A DNA stretch of 64,000 nt from Yponomeuta sedellus (taxonomy: Eukaryota; Arthropoda; Insecta; Lepidoptera; Yponomeutidae): positions 3,359,997 to 3,423,996 of the forward strand of contig OW203721.1 of the NCBI GenBank assembly GCA_934045075.1, read 5' to 3'. The notes beneath the pieces were generated by a model. That model was not told the origin of the DNA. It ran no database searches and was given only the letters and a program-made list of their open reading frames with translations. Shown here one piece after another: positions 1 through 11,255 of this stretch. Both the position numbers and the translations under genes were made by a program. Numbering within the stretch: position 1 is the first letter of the stretch; the number at the start of each line of letters is the position of its first letter.

Positions 1-149
1 GCTGTAAAACTAAATGTATGACGAGCGATACATTATTATATCTCAAGATGTAATATATTTTCGTATTATATTACATCCCATAGTGTGAAGCCGGCTTTAG
101 TCTTGTGATCCACAAGCAGTTGTAAGTGCCGTCTTGTTTTAGAAGCACA

Positions 150-345
150 CTAATATTGTAAAGGCGAAAGTTTGTGAGTGTGTATGTTTGTTACTTCTTC
201 ACGTCTAAACTGCTGGAGCGATTTTAATAAAATTTGGCATGGAGTTAGCTGACACCCTTGATTAACACACAGGCTACGTTTTATTGCGGGAAAATATCTT
301 ATTTCCATTGCGCTTGTAAAGCAACTTTTATCAGAAAGCCCCTCA
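150..345 (+). mobile_element. Helitron-like dispersed repeat fragment
   Basis: Starts with cactaatattgtaaaggcg and holds the block ttacttcttcacgtctaaac...gattttaataaaatttgg, which recurs at 32.7 kb and 47.7 kb. The 47.7 kb copy ends in gctagt, a Helitron-type CTAG terminus, so this is probably a 5' piece of the same family. Confidence 0.45.
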
Positions 346-512
346 AATACGTCTTAAATAGATAGATGAATAATAGATAAAGAAACAGTCGCGCACGTCA
401 CTAATTTACTCCCATGCAAGCCTAGCAGATAATAGATTTAGTTTTGGTTGCTTCAGTGTAAAGATCTCTGTTTTGTTGCTTTTGCGTAAAAATAATAGTA
501 TCTCATGCACAC

Positions 513-563
513 ACTACACACACACACGCACACTCACACACACACGCACACAGACACACACAC
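513..563. repeat. (CA)n-rich microsatellite
   Basis: Interrupted CA repeat with CG and CT variants. Confidence 0.85.
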
Positions 564-839
564 TTTTGCTAGTTGAAGCCAAGCAAATATAGCAATCGTG
601 ATTACTTGATTTGCTTTGCTGTGTTTGTCAGTTACCTATATTTCAATATACCTACCTTCATTAAAACAAAAAAAATTATATCTCAATCAATTTGCCCGTG
701 ATTATCCACTGTTGGAAATCGACACCATGATGATACGATACTTAGATTAATTAAAATAAGAGTTTTTGAATAAGACTACAATATATTTTTGTGAACTACA
801 TCGTAAAATCCATCATTGGCTGCATGTACAAATTATTAT

Positions 840-1200
840 AACTATTTTAAAAACCTATTTAGAGGCTAAAAATTCCACCCTTGCCGGGACTCGAACCCGC
901 GACCTCTGGCTATCCGTGCCAGCGCTCTTTCCAACTGAGCTAATGGGCGACTCACCGGCATCAGTGAAATTTCGAACCTCTTTACACAATTCTCTGTATT
1001 ACGTACAGGCAGCGACATCTGGCTGAAGTAAATTGCATCACTTACAGCCCCGACTACCTACTTAATGATATCGCTGTACCCACATGATTATACTATTTTT
1101 ATTTTTAATGCTCTAACCCGTGCTAAGGACAATTTTAAAAACCTAGGTTTTTAAAATTGTCCTTAGCACGGGTTAGTGCATCAAAAATAAAAATAGTATA
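840..1200 (-). mobile_element. tRNA-like (GCCCATTAGCTC) element, minus strand, ending in a palindrome
   Basis: The minus strand carries a tRNA-like head with A-box and B-box (gggttcga) flanked by the family's upstream block and body. At 1089-1144 and 1145-1200 the family's tail is present as two 56-bp inverted arms with no spacer and only a couple of mismatches. The element therefore runs into a mirror copy of its own end. Confidence 0.7.
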
Positions 1201-1785
1201 ACTATTGTTTATTTTAATTGTACAGCTGTGGATTTTTGTTGAGTAAATAAATTAAAATAAAAAGTAACAACGCGGAGCACAGCTAGTTGGAAATAAACTT
1301 ATCAAAAACAAATCACAACTTTGTGAATAGTTAGAATATCTCTCACAGAGATAAGCTCGCCTTTGTACATGTATTTTCATAAATTTTATCTTTCGTTTAT
1401 GTTTTTCGTGTACAATAAATTACAAAGTTTCATTTCTATGAAAAGTTTCTTTGAAAAAGTTTCTATTCAAAGTCGATTGTGGCTCTAATTTTTTTTTTTA
1501 TTATTTTTTTTTTCAGTTGCAGGCACCCTTGTATTTAGCTTAATGGATAAGCACTATTGTGGCCCAGAATGATTGTGAATGAGCCTTTTAATAAATAAAT
1601 ACTTATACAATTAATACATATAAGCAACAGTAATGTAATGTAAGCGCCATCTATGAATTGCTTTGTGAATTTGTGCTAAAAACGGGTCATGAAAACCAAA
1701 CTACAAACTACTGACGTAAATTTATTTAATAACTTCTCTACATCTAGAAGAGTACGTGGAGCTGTGGCGAAGCATCGTAGTACTG

Positions 1786-1890
1786 CGGCAGCGGCGGCTG
1801 AGACTGCCGGACTGCGGCAGCGACTGCCGGACTGCGGCAGAGACTGCCGGACTGCGGCAGAGACTGCCGGACTGCGGTAGACTGCTGACT
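1786..1890. repeat. GC-rich minisatellite, about 20-21 bp unit
   Basis: About four to five tandem copies of a unit like actgcggcagagactgccgg. Open frames on both strands here are products of the repeat. Confidence 0.8.
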
Positions 1891-2324
1891 GCAGATACTT
1901 GCTACGAACCACGCTACGGCTCTACGCGTTACGCTCTCTGACTTCAAAGTATCAAGTAAGAAATAACTATGATTTGGCAATCATTGGGTAGGTGTGAGGA
2001 AAGATTTTGCGAAATATGTATTTGCGTGGTTTCATAGCGTCCATTTAAATGTTCATCCAACGAGATATTATTTTAATCCTACTAGTATTCTATTATTATT
2101 TTGGATGGCTGGATGTTTGCTACTGAATATAGAAAAGCTGAACGGATCCGAAGGAAATTTGGTACAGGTTATAGAGTTTTGAGGAAAATGAGGAAAGGAG
2201 ACACCGAAATTTCGAACAAGAATCACTAGCTACAGCTACTAATACATATTTTTGGCTCTGAAACAATGAATACACTACATTAAAATCAAATAATTAGTAA
2301 AGGTGAAAGTACACATTGCGAGCC

Positions 2325-2862
2325 TAACGGGCTTAAATTGCCGTAAAAGGATCATTAATTTATAGAGCCTCTTCATTTTATTTTGCTCTTCTGGGTCACA
2401 GAAAATTGCATTTAAATATTCCTCCTCAGGGCAGAATCGCTCTTGGGTATTTTACCGCCCTCCTCGTCTCTCCAATGCAACTTGGTCTAAAAATACTAGG
2501 GCGATATGGTTATTGATTTTGATTTACATGAATACGTTATTGGCAAAGTCGCAAGTCGTCAGGCAATCAAACCTGCTTCTTGGCCGAAGCTCTAAAGAGG
2601 TATAGACAATGAACGTTAGGGAGCGGTACAACGTGTAACTTTTTTATGTAGCATATAAAAGTCCCGTTGCAGGGCACACGGCAGGCACTATTGATTAAAG
2701 TTTTTACTAACACCCTATGAACTTCCCTATTTATATACATACATACATGTTCATTTTATTTTGCTCTTCTGGATCACAAAAAACTGGGTTAAAATATCCC
2801 TGTTTAGAACAAAATTGCTGTGAATAAGACCGTTAATTCATAGAGTCTGTTCATTTTATTCT
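2325..2862. repeat. Diverged direct repeat (ttcattttattttgctcttctgg)
   Basis: A block of about 100 bases at 2345-2450 recurs, diverged, at 2745-2860, and the motif begins again at about 2848. The sequence between and around it shows no gene. Confidence 0.5.
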
Positions 2863-2866
2863 ATAT

Positions 2867-2872
<6 letters not shown>

Positions 2873-2948
<76 letters not shown>
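2873..2948. repeat. (TA)n microsatellite
   Basis: Nearly pure TA dinucleotide run. Confidence 0.95.
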
Positions 2949-2955
<7 letters not shown>

Positions 2956-2963
2956 CCTTCCGC

Positions 2964-3213
2964 ATCCTCGATGCGATACGTAATTATTTTGCTTAGTGTT
3001 TGTAGATATATATATATATTATTAGTACTTGGAGACTTACTTCCTACTATTTACTTTATTGACATGAGATCGACACCAATGCTTCAAAAAGCGCGTGTCG
3101 TATCGCTCGGCAATCACGACCAGGAGGCTGTTGCTGCTGGCACACTATTTAGGTAAATATTTTTAATTTATTAACAAACACTAAGCAAAATAATTACGTA
3201 TCGCATCGAGGAT
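2964..3213. mobile_element. 250-bp element with perfect 40-bp terminal inverted repeats
   Basis: 2964-3003 and 3174-3213 are exact reverse complements over 40 bases, starting atcctcgatgcg. The interior has an AT stretch and then a CpG-containing segment (3066-3152) that reads as an open frame ending at AG|GTAAAT, a plausible splice donor. No target duplication is clear. It is a DNA-transposon-like or MITE unit, possibly carrying captured exon-like sequence. Confidence 0.65.
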
Positions 3214-3289
3214 AGTTAAATAAATACTAGGTAGTATTTTAAAACAACTGTTTTAGCGGTAACAGTTGGAGAACCCTGCCTTAATAATT

Positions 3290-3415
3290 AATATTCTAGA
3301 TATACTGACTAGCAACCGTCAGGAATTCAGGATGTTGGTTTATTAAAGAAATCTCTTAATGCATCTCTATTGCCTAGTTTAAATGAACCTGACCGCTCTC
3401 TTCTTTAAAACGAAG
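3290..3415 (-). mobile_element. Jockey-like non-LTR fragment
   Basis: On the minus strand this matches the same stretch as 22960-23110 (cagtatatcta... followed by the ttctttaaaga block), which encodes the RDFFKK region of a reverse transcriptase C-terminus. It is heavily degraded. Confidence 0.5.
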
Positions 3416-3553
3416 ATGGTCTCAATGTCTGCTATTGTAACATCTCAATGTCAACCCGTACCTGAATTCTTTTGATTGCATATACTCCAGGACTAAAGCT
3501 ATTTTCCAATTTCTCCATTTGAGAACCCCATTGAAGCAATCAATTGTGATACC

Positions 3554-3688
3554 TAGAAAAAAAACCCCAGGTCTTGGATGTTTACTTGTTTGTGATGTCG
3601 TTGTTTCCGGTTCCCACGACACAGGGTATCCTAGTGTGGGGCCAGAAGCAATGTATGTGCCTGTATGTAAATGTTATGTTATGTTTAG
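3554..3688 (+). mobile_element. tRNA-Gly-derived SINE, 5'-truncated
   Basis: Body and tail only: ccaggtcttggatgttta ... acacagggtatcctagtg ... tgcctgtatgtaaatgtta. Complete copies lie at 6830 and 8955. Confidence 0.75.
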
Positions 3689-3689
3689 A

Positions 3690-4245
3690 ACGACAGCTTC
3701 ATCCACAAGATCTAGTCTGCCATTCCCCAATATAACATGTATTAATTACTGAAGCGGTCCGCGAGCCGCGTGCAAATATTGTAAACCTCACAGTCACTAT
3801 TGCATAAAATAATTTAATAATTCTAACTCGGGCAACACGAGTGACCGCGTATCATGTGAATGAGAAATTCCTGATATCCGAGCGATCGGCGGCCGCGCAC
3901 ATAAATTGATTGAAATATTAGTAATGCGGACTAAGGGCTTATCCAGAACGGGCAAATAGGCGCGTTTTTCGGCGCGTTTTTTCGACTTGACTCAGAGTTG
4001 CGAGTTTTACGCGCCTTATTTAAATTCGTGCGATCCTTTTACACGTGATGTGTTGGCGTCCCAGCTACTATGCTACGTGCACCAAATCCTGGGTTTTTCC
4101 AATTCAATACTAGTTGCAGCTGTTGCTGTCGAAAATATCAGGATTCCTAAAGGATTTGATGCTTTTGGTGGTCAGGAAAATTAGGCCTCATGGCCCCGTT
4201 TCGTAAGCCGTGGATTACAATTACAAATATTATTATAGGTATGTA
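3690..4245. other. No gene recognised
   Basis: Unique-looking sequence with a CpG-richer patch at about 3860-4020 (gcgcgtttttcggcgcg). No domain or repeat family recognised. Confidence 0.4.
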
Positions 4246-4580
4246 TCGATATCAACCCTTGTATGTCCCCACCGCTGGGGCACGGTCTCTTCCTGCATCG
4301 CAGGAAGGTTAGGCTGTATTCTATATGTGGTGGAATGTAATGTAAGAAGACAGTGGCGGGTCTTACAATTATCAAGCCGCCCATAAGACTTGGCTTAACG
4401 ACTGCCATTACATGACAGCCGGCACCAAGGGCTTAACGTGCCTTGCGAAGCACGGAAGCGCTTGGAAAAAATGCCACCAGCGGTAGTCACGGGACGGTCA
4501 CCCATTCTGCACCTGACCGCGCCTGTTGTTGCTTAACTCAAGTGATTGATGCCAATCACTCGGCTCGACTAGGCCACGAC
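4246..4580 (-). mobile_element. 5S rRNA-derived SINE, nearly full length
   Basis: The minus strand reads agttaagcaacaacaggcgcg then tgggtgaccgtcccgtgact, matching the promoter region of 5S rRNA (A-box and C-box areas). A body with paired ggcttgataattgtaag blocks follows, and the family's gggttgatat end. Confidence 0.8.
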
Positions 4581-5130
4581 AATTCAATTAAATTCAATTC
4601 GATTTGATCCGATTACATTCGATTCTATTCTATTCCATTCTTTTCGATTTGTTTAGATTGAATTCAATTTAATACCACTCTTTGTGTACACATTTAAAAA
4701 TTCACATAGTGGCAATGTACATTGAAATGTCAATATTGTGGTTCTATGAAACGCGGCCTGTACCTGGCCAAAGCTTGTATGAATTCGCGCGAGAAGATTC
4801 CCGGCGAGTTTGTGAGTCCGCCCCTTTTGGACGAGGGCTAAAGTTGTGATGAATCGCATTACACATGGTAGCGTAATCAGCCTACAGGGTGACACACTCT
4901 ATTCGGGAATAGGCGGCTTTGCTCGTCAATACGCCATGTTTTACTATGTAGGGAAAGCTTCGAAATGGCGTAAAAATATCGGATAGCGGGTCCTGCGGCA
5001 TTTTAATGTATGGAATGGCTGTAGCAGGGTTGTCACCTCATCTGGAGTGTATGAGTTTGAAGAGTGTATTAATTTCTCGCTCCGTTTTGACATTGCAATT
5101 TCCCTTTTTTGCGGTCCGAACAATATTGTA
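4580..5130. other. No gene recognised
   Basis: Begins with simple sequence rich in gattcgatt (about 4585-4670), then unique-looking DNA without a credible reading frame. Confidence 0.4.
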
Positions 5131-5140
5131 CTATTATATT

Positions 5141-5268
5141 ATTTTTAATGCACTAACCCGTGCTAAGGACAATTTTTAAAAACCTATTTAGAGGCTAAAA
5201 CGGATAGCCAGAGGTCGCGGGTTCGAATCCCGGCATGGGTGGAATTTTTTGCCTCTAAATAGGTTTTG
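5141..5268 (+). mobile_element. tRNA-like element, collapsed fold-back
   Basis: The family's body appears inverted (5141-5200), directly joined to the 3' half of the tRNA-like head and the body in plus orientation (5201-5268). The A-box half is missing. Confidence 0.65.
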
Positions 5269-5645
5269 AAATATTGCATACGGCTTCCATATCTTTTTTC
5301 GAGTTTATTATTATGGAAAATTAAAAATGTTTTAATTTTTCATGTTTTTCCATCGATATGATTTGGGAAAATAAAAGGATTTTGGTGAAGAGCAAATGAA
5401 AAAAATTCTTCGAAATATCCGAACCTGAATTTTTTAAGCCTCGGATTTAGCACCGTCGATGGAAAAAAATATCATAACTTGTTTTATAATACGTAATTTT
5501 TTTCAAAAACTATAGATCGTTTAGATTTTAACAACGCACCTACAGCGTAGAACTTAAGCTCAAAAACCTACTTTAATCGATTTCTGCCAAAAACGGTCGT
5601 TTTCGTCAAAAATACTTTAAAGTCCTAGATTCTTGTATCAAGGTT

Positions 5646-5646
5646 C

Positions 5647-5681
<35 letters not shown>
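5646..5681. repeat. (TTA)n microsatellite
   Basis: About twelve trinucleotide units. Confidence 0.9.
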
Positions 5682-5682
<1 letters not shown>

Positions 5683-5932
5683 TTTATTTGGAAATCCAAC
5701 AGCACAAAATAACAATAAAATATCAAACAATTATTGTAACAATAAAGCCAAAAATAGATTTCACTTGTTAATATTACTATACAATATCAAGCAGTGGAGC
5801 AAATTAAATATTAATGTTTTAATTTAATGTAATTGGGAAGTGGACGGGGCGAGGACTTCTTGTCAGTAGGTTCTTAAAGAAGCTACTATATATTGAGTTT
5901 TATGATCACTTTTTCCAAAGATATGTTATATA

Positions 5933-6037
5933 AACCAACCCGGACTTGGCCCCCGTGGTGGAGTATGGCCTAACCTTCCTGCGATGAAGGAAGAGAAACA
6001 TGCCCCAGCACTGGGGACATACAATGGATTGATATCA
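5933..6037 (+). mobile_element. 5S-derived SINE, 3' third
   Basis: From aaccaacccggacttggccc to the gattgatatc end; the 5S-like head is absent. Confidence 0.7.
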
Positions 6038-6104
6038 TATTATAAAAATGAAAAGTTAAAAATAATAATGAACACTTAATGAGAAGCAAAGATGATCTGT
6101 ACGG

Positions 6105-6160
6105 ATCGTGGCAAGTGGCAGTCGGGTCTCCTACCCCTCTGGCATACTCGTACAAGCGTG
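6105..6160 (-). repeat. Dispersed repeat (cacttgccacgatc family)
   Basis: ggatcgtggcaagtggcagt ... cctacccctctgg recurs at 17.56, 46.74 and 50.96 kb. Family not identified. Confidence 0.5.
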
Positions 6161-6179
6161 GGATTATTTTATGTTTATA

Positions 6180-6800
6180 TTATTTTTAATGCATTAACCC
6201 GTGCTAAGGACAATTTTAAAAACCTATTTAGAGTTTAAAAACCTATTTAGAGGCTAAAAATTTCACCCATGCCGGGATTCGAACCCGCAACCTCTGGCTA
6301 TCCGTACCACGTACTGGTACGTACTGGTACGGATAGCCAGAGGTTGCGGGTTCGAATCCCGGCATGGGTGAAATTTTTAGCCTCTAAATAGGTTTTTAAA
6401 TTTGTTCCTTAGCACGGGTTAGTGCATTAAAAAAATAAAAATAGTGTAACCTATTTAGAGGCTAAAAATTCTATCCATGCCGGGATTCGAACCCACGGCC
6501 GCTGGCTATCCGTGCCAGCGCTCTTCCTACTGAGATAATGGGCGACTCACCGGCATCAGTGAAATTTCGAACCTTTTTACAATATTCTCTGTATTACGTA
6601 CATGCAGCGACATCAGCTAAATCTGTACGTAATACAGAGAATATTGTAAAGAGGTTCGAAATTTCACTGATGCCGGTGAGTCGCCCATTACATTTTATGC
6701 CCATTACAGTTGGAAGAGCGCTGGCACGGATAGCCAGAGGTCGTGGGTTCGAATCCCGGCATTGGTGGAATTTTTAGCCTCCAAATACTTAGGTTTTTAA
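6180..6800. mobile_element. Cluster of four alternating tRNA-like copies
   Basis: Copies alternate minus, plus, minus, plus. 6235-6309 and 6325-6399 are 75-bp perfect inverted arms around a 15-base centre made of cgtactggtac. A second pair, 6450-6610 and 6612-6790, forms a longer fold-back through the upstream block. Confidence 0.75.
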
Positions 6801-6829
6801 AATTATGTTATGTGTTCCATTATTATGAC

Positions 6830-7028
6830 GACCTCTGTGGCGTAGCGGTAGCGCATCTGCCTACCACGCAAGAGGTCCCGGGTTCGAATCCCGGCTGGGG
6901 ACAAAAAAAACCCAGGTCTTGGATGTTTACATGTTTGTGATGTCGTTGTTTCTGGTTCCCACGACACAGGGTATCCTAGTGTGGGGCCAGAAGCAATGTG
7001 TGTGCCTGTATGTAAATGTTATGTTATT
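6830..7028 (+). mobile_element. tRNA-Gly-derived SINE, complete
   Basis: The head gacctctgtggcgtagcggt, with anticodon arm tgcctaccacgca and B-box gggttcgaat, resembles tRNA-Gly. It is followed by a run of A, the family body (ggtcttggatgtttac) and a tgtaaatgttatgtta tail. Length about 200 bp. Confidence 0.8.
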
Positions 7029-7343
7029 ATTGTTTTCCATTGGTGGCGCCAGCTTAGAAACGAGTAGCGCCTTGAAGGTGCCAACCCTATATGGCTGAAT
7101 CATTCTTTTCCACCCCAGTTCCCTGTACCTACAGAGCCGCCTAGTACCGCCGACGCATGCATTTAATAGGAAACTCACATCGAGCAGCGACCATGGATCA
7201 CTGATGACTGGTGAGCCACTGAGCATCATTGTCGCTACAAATGACCACTTACAGAACATTAATTAACCGTAAATTAAAAAAGTGTATATTAAAACACGAA
7301 AAACCCATTGCTAAAATGAAAGTTGAGTTTGGTAAGAACACGA

Positions 7344-7490
7344 TGCGGTACAATTCCACCAAACTGCGATCCCCAACCCGCATGCCCAGCGTGGGGATTA
7401 TGGGCATAACCCCCCAATGATGGCAAAACATGGCTCATTAGGGGAGGGCTATGTCCACCAGTGGACTAATATAGCCTGAAGAACAAGATG
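7344..7490 (+). mobile_element. RTE-tailed repeat, partial
   Basis: caccaaactgcgatccccaa ... gtggggattatgggcat, ending in the RTE terminus ggagggctatgtccaccag. Confidence 0.7.
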
Positions 7491-7559
7491 AAAACGCTTT
7501 AATAAAAAAAGAGAAAGATATGTGTTGCAAGAAGTTAATAGAAAGTTAAAAGCAAGGTT

Positions 7560-7790
7560 TTTATTTTATACCCTACAAACGTCTCACTGCAGGGCACAGG
7601 CTTTCTCTCAGAAAGAGAGAGTGTTATCACGCGTACCCACTGCGGATTGGCAATTTCAAGCACTGGGATAGTTGAAAACCTTGGAGTCTCAGGTTTCCTC
7701 ACGATGTTTTGCCTTCACCGTTAGCGCATGGTATTGCTACTATTCCTTCACAAATATGTACATAACTTACAAAACTTAAAAGCGGGTTTT
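7560..7790 (-). mobile_element. Third tRNA-headed SINE, body, minus strand
   Basis: The minus strand shows gaaggcaaaacatcgtgagg, the atccgcagtgggtac block and the ctgcagtgagac end typical of this family. Its head is seen intact at 44553. Confidence 0.65.
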
Positions 7791-7924
7791 ATACCGCTCT
7801 ACTACTACCACTTCTAAAATTAAGTTTTATTCATTTTGTCTTCACAAAATTTTGCTAGCGACTCGTACTTTAACACCAAAAATACTTACAGAAGGAAAAC
7901 TAGAAAAAATTAAAAGCGTAAAAA

Positions 7925-8935
7925 TATATGATTACACTATTTTTTATTTTTAATGCACTAACCCGTGCTAAGGAACAAATTTAAAAACCTATTTAGAGGC
8001 TAAAAATTTCACCCATGCCGGGATTCGAACCCGCAACCTCTGGCTATCCGTACCAGCGCTCTACCAATTGAGCCAATGGGCGACTCACGGCATCAGTGAA
8101 ATTTCGAACCTCTTTACAATATTCTCTGTATTACGTACAGGCAGCGACATCTGACTTAAGCAAATTGCATTACTTACAGCCCCGACTACCTACTTTGCAG
8201 TTAGGTTTAACATCGGAACGATATCACTGTACCCACATGATTACACTATTTTTTATTTGCGGGTTCGAATCCCGGCATGGGTGAAATTTTTAGCCTCTAA
8301 ATAGGTTTTTAAATTTGTTCCTTAGCACGGGTTAGTGCATTAAAAATAAAAAATAGTGTAATCATGTGGGTACAGTGATATCGTTCCGATGTTAAACCTA
8401 ACTGCAAAGTAGGTAGTCGGGGCTGTAAGTAATGCAATTTGCTTAAGTCAGATGTCGCTGCCTGTACTTAATACAGAGAATATTGTAAAGAGGTTCGAAA
8501 TTTCACTGATGCCGTGAGTCGCCCATTGGCTCAATTGGTAGAGCGCTGGTACGGATAGCCAGAGGTTGCGGGTTCGAATCCCGGCATGGGTGAAATTTTT
8601 AGCCTCTAAATAGGTTTTTAAATTTGTTCCTTAGCACGGGTTAGTGCATTAAAAATAAAAAATAGTGTAATCATGTGGGTACAGTGATATCGTTCCGATG
8701 TTAAACCTAACTGCAAAGTAGGTAGTCGGGGCTGTAAGTAATGCAATTTGCTTAAGTCAGATGTCGCTGCCTGTACGTAATACAGAGAATATTGTAAAGA
8801 GGTTCGAAATTTCACTGATGCCGTGAGTCGCCCATTGGCTCAATTGGTAGAGCGCTGGTACGGATAGCCAGAGGTTGCGGGTTCGAATCCCGGCATGGGT
8901 GAAATTTTTAGCCTCTAAATAGGTTTTTAAAAAAT
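7925..8935. repeat. 309-bp tandem tRNA-like array with an inverted first copy
   Basis: On the plus strand gcgggttcgaatcccggc recurs at 8259, 8568 and 8877, an exact 309-bp period, and the copies are nearly identical. 7925-8250 holds the same unit inverted, so the locus is a large fold-back plus a tandem array. Each full unit contains a tRNA-like sequence, its A-rich-tailed body and an upstream block of about 160 bp. Confidence 0.85.
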
Positions 8936-8954
8936 ATATGAGTTTATTAATTAC

Positions 8955-9152
8955 GATCTCTGTGGCGCAGCGGTAGCGCATCTGCCTACCATGGGAGAGC
9001 TCCCAGGTTCGATCCCCGGCTGGCGACAAAAAAAACCCAGGTCTTGGATGTTTATACGTTTGTAATGACGCTGTTTCTGGTTCCCACGACACAGGGTATC
9101 CTAGTGTGGGGCCAGTAGCAATGTATGTGCTTGTATGTAAATGTTAATGTTA
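8955..9152 (+). mobile_element. tRNA-Gly-derived SINE, complete
   Basis: The head gatctctgtggcgcagcggt differs slightly from the 6830 copy. Body and tail are conserved. Confidence 0.8.
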
Positions 9153-9828
9153 TTTATGTTAATACGATCATTTTTCTTGGTTTAAGTTCCTTAACATGCA
9201 GCTACCTGATGTTTGTCCCGTTTTCTGAACAAACTCACTAAATGTCCACGTTGTAGAAAAACCGATAAACCGAATTCCATGACGGTGGAAAAATAACACG
9301 ACGATCTGTGTAGGTCATTTTTTTTTTTGCAACGCGACCAAAAAATAGAACATTGTCTCATGACATACACAAAACGTCCAAATACTTACGTACTGCAATA
9401 TTATGTAACACATGCATCAAGCCAAACACGCGAACGTACAAACTGAAGCAAAAACATTACTCTCACCGCCGCCGTAGGGGGGTAAAAGGCACTGCTACCT
9501 TTAACTCGTGTTCATTGTCGCGTCGCGTTGGTACCTACGCATGTGTGCATAAAATAAGTCGTGCTACGTGTGTGTGTATTGTTGTAGAGCTAAATACAGA
9601 GGCGACTCCTTTGCTACAAAACGGAAGCTATAATCTGATGTCACATAAATATGAGTTTAGCTTTAATTATCGGCCGATGTAGCTGTCACTAATAATCGTA
9701 CAGAGGTACTCTGTGACATGGGAAGCCATTGCTTTGTTTAGAACAGTGTTTCGCAAACTTTTTGTCTTTGATGTAAATCTATGAATTCAGTAAGTTTTAG
9801 AAATACAACACAAATGTATATCGTTATT
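9153..9828. other. No gene recognised
   Basis: Unique-looking DNA. A 109-codon open frame at 9353-9682 has no recognisable domain or gene-like context. Confidence 0.4.
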
Positions 9829-10194
9829 GTTATCAACCCTTGTATGTCCTGACTGCTGGGGCACGGGTCTCTTCCTGCATCGCAGGAAGGTTAGTCCATA
9901 CTCCACCACGGGGGCCAAGTCCGGGTTGGTGGAGGATTGTAAGACAGTGGCGGGCCTTACTGTCAGAAGTTATCAAGCCGCCCTAAATGCCTCTGACATG
10001 GCTTAACGACTGCCATTACAGGACAGCCGGCACCAACGGCCTTACGTACCTTGCGAAGCACGGAGGCGCTCGGAAAAATGCCACTAGCGGTAGTCACGGG
10101 ACGGTCACCCATCCTGTACCTAACCGCGCCTGTTGTTGCTTAACTCAAGTGATTGATATCAATCACTAGGTTCGCCTAGGCCACGAGCACTTCA
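9829..10194 (-). mobile_element. 5S-derived SINE, full length
   Basis: Complete from the cacgag head border (minus strand, starting near 10194) through the 5S-like promoter region to the gttgat end. Confidence 0.8.
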
Positions 10195-11045
10195 AATGTA
10201 TATGTTTTTTATTATTGTGTTTCGATCTTCGGCTCTCCTCTTTCAGTCACTGCCCACCGCTTTGCGAAAGTCGTTGCTCCACCGGGAACCGGGATTCGAT
10301 CCCGCTAAGAAAAACCGAGCAAAGCTCTTTCCATAGCTCGCTGAGCGACCATTCGAATTGTGAGTGTCCACGTGTCGGCTCTTAGATTTAGATTAGATTA
10401 GATTGAGGACTGAGTGCTTTTTCCAGCAGTGAACTGACACTAGGTAATTATGATGATGATGATAATTAAAGTTTATGCACTGTCTACGACAAAACCGACT
10501 CGCCTACGTCACTGCAGCGGTTCCCCCGTCCGCCCGCGCACCTCAACATACCGCACTGCGCCCGCCGGCGCGCGCGGCCGCGCTGCTTGAGGCACATTCA
10601 ATTGATACTCTCGTAACGTGCACACTGCACTGTAGCTCCTTAAACCTAAATAATTATACCTCAATAATTCGTTATTATCTGTTTCCTTGAAAACCCAACA
10701 TGCACAAATGATAATTTAATAAATACTATAAAATAAGTAGGAAAAAATTAGGTGTAAAGGCATAATATTGTAATATTAATCTGTTTCCTAACCGTCGCCT
10801 AATGTTAAAATGTCCAATCTACTTGACCAGTCCCCCACTATACAGACAATCGTCTAGTGTGGGGGTCGCCGGTAACATTGTTGTTTTATCCTTAACATAA
10901 ACCAATTAATTTTTAACCTTCTCATACCCTTTGTAACTTTGTGTAAAGTGGTTTTTAAATAAATAAAAAAAAAATTAATGTAATTTAAGTTTGCCTGAAA
11001 CGCGGTCCAAAAGATAGGGCTGCTATAACATAAAGGATTATTGAC
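10195..11045. other. Mixed intergenic DNA with a short CpG-rich patch
   Basis: A degraded tRNA-like stretch (gggattcgatcccgc on the plus strand) lies at about 10280-10350. A CpG-rich patch is at about 10495-10590. An A-rich 3'-end-like run (aataaataaaaaaaaaa) sits near 10960. No gene found. Confidence 0.4.
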
Positions 11046-11255
11046 AATTATGTCTCAATTTAAAAACCTATTTAGAGGCTAAAAATTTCACCCATGCCGG
11101 GATTCGAACCCGCAACCTCTGGCTATTCGTGCCAGAGGTTGCGGGTTCGAATCCCGGCATGGGTGAAATTTTTAGCCTCTAAATAGGTTTTTAAATTTGT
11201 TCCTTAGCACGGGTTAGTGCATTAAAAATTAAAAAATAGTATAATTATGTCTCAA
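11046..11255 (+). mobile_element. Fold-back tRNA-like SINE with 13-bp target duplication
   Basis: aattatgtctcaa flanks the insert at 11046-11058 and 11243-11255. Inside, 11057-11123 and 11131-11197 are perfect 67-bp inverted arms around 7 bases, followed on the right by the normal body and A-rich end. The duplication shows that the palindrome arrived as one insertion. Confidence 0.85.

Noticed and set aside
8534..8605. tRNA-like cloverleaf with good A-box and B-box (also at 6690, 49965 and others)
   Set aside because: The anticodon loop reads ACGGATA with no U33, acceptor pairing is incomplete and copies are dispersed with tails. These are SINE heads, not tRNA genes.
8259..8935. CRISPR-like direct repeats
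   Set aside because: The 309-bp period and tRNA-like content in a eukaryotic context; no short repeat/spacer structure.
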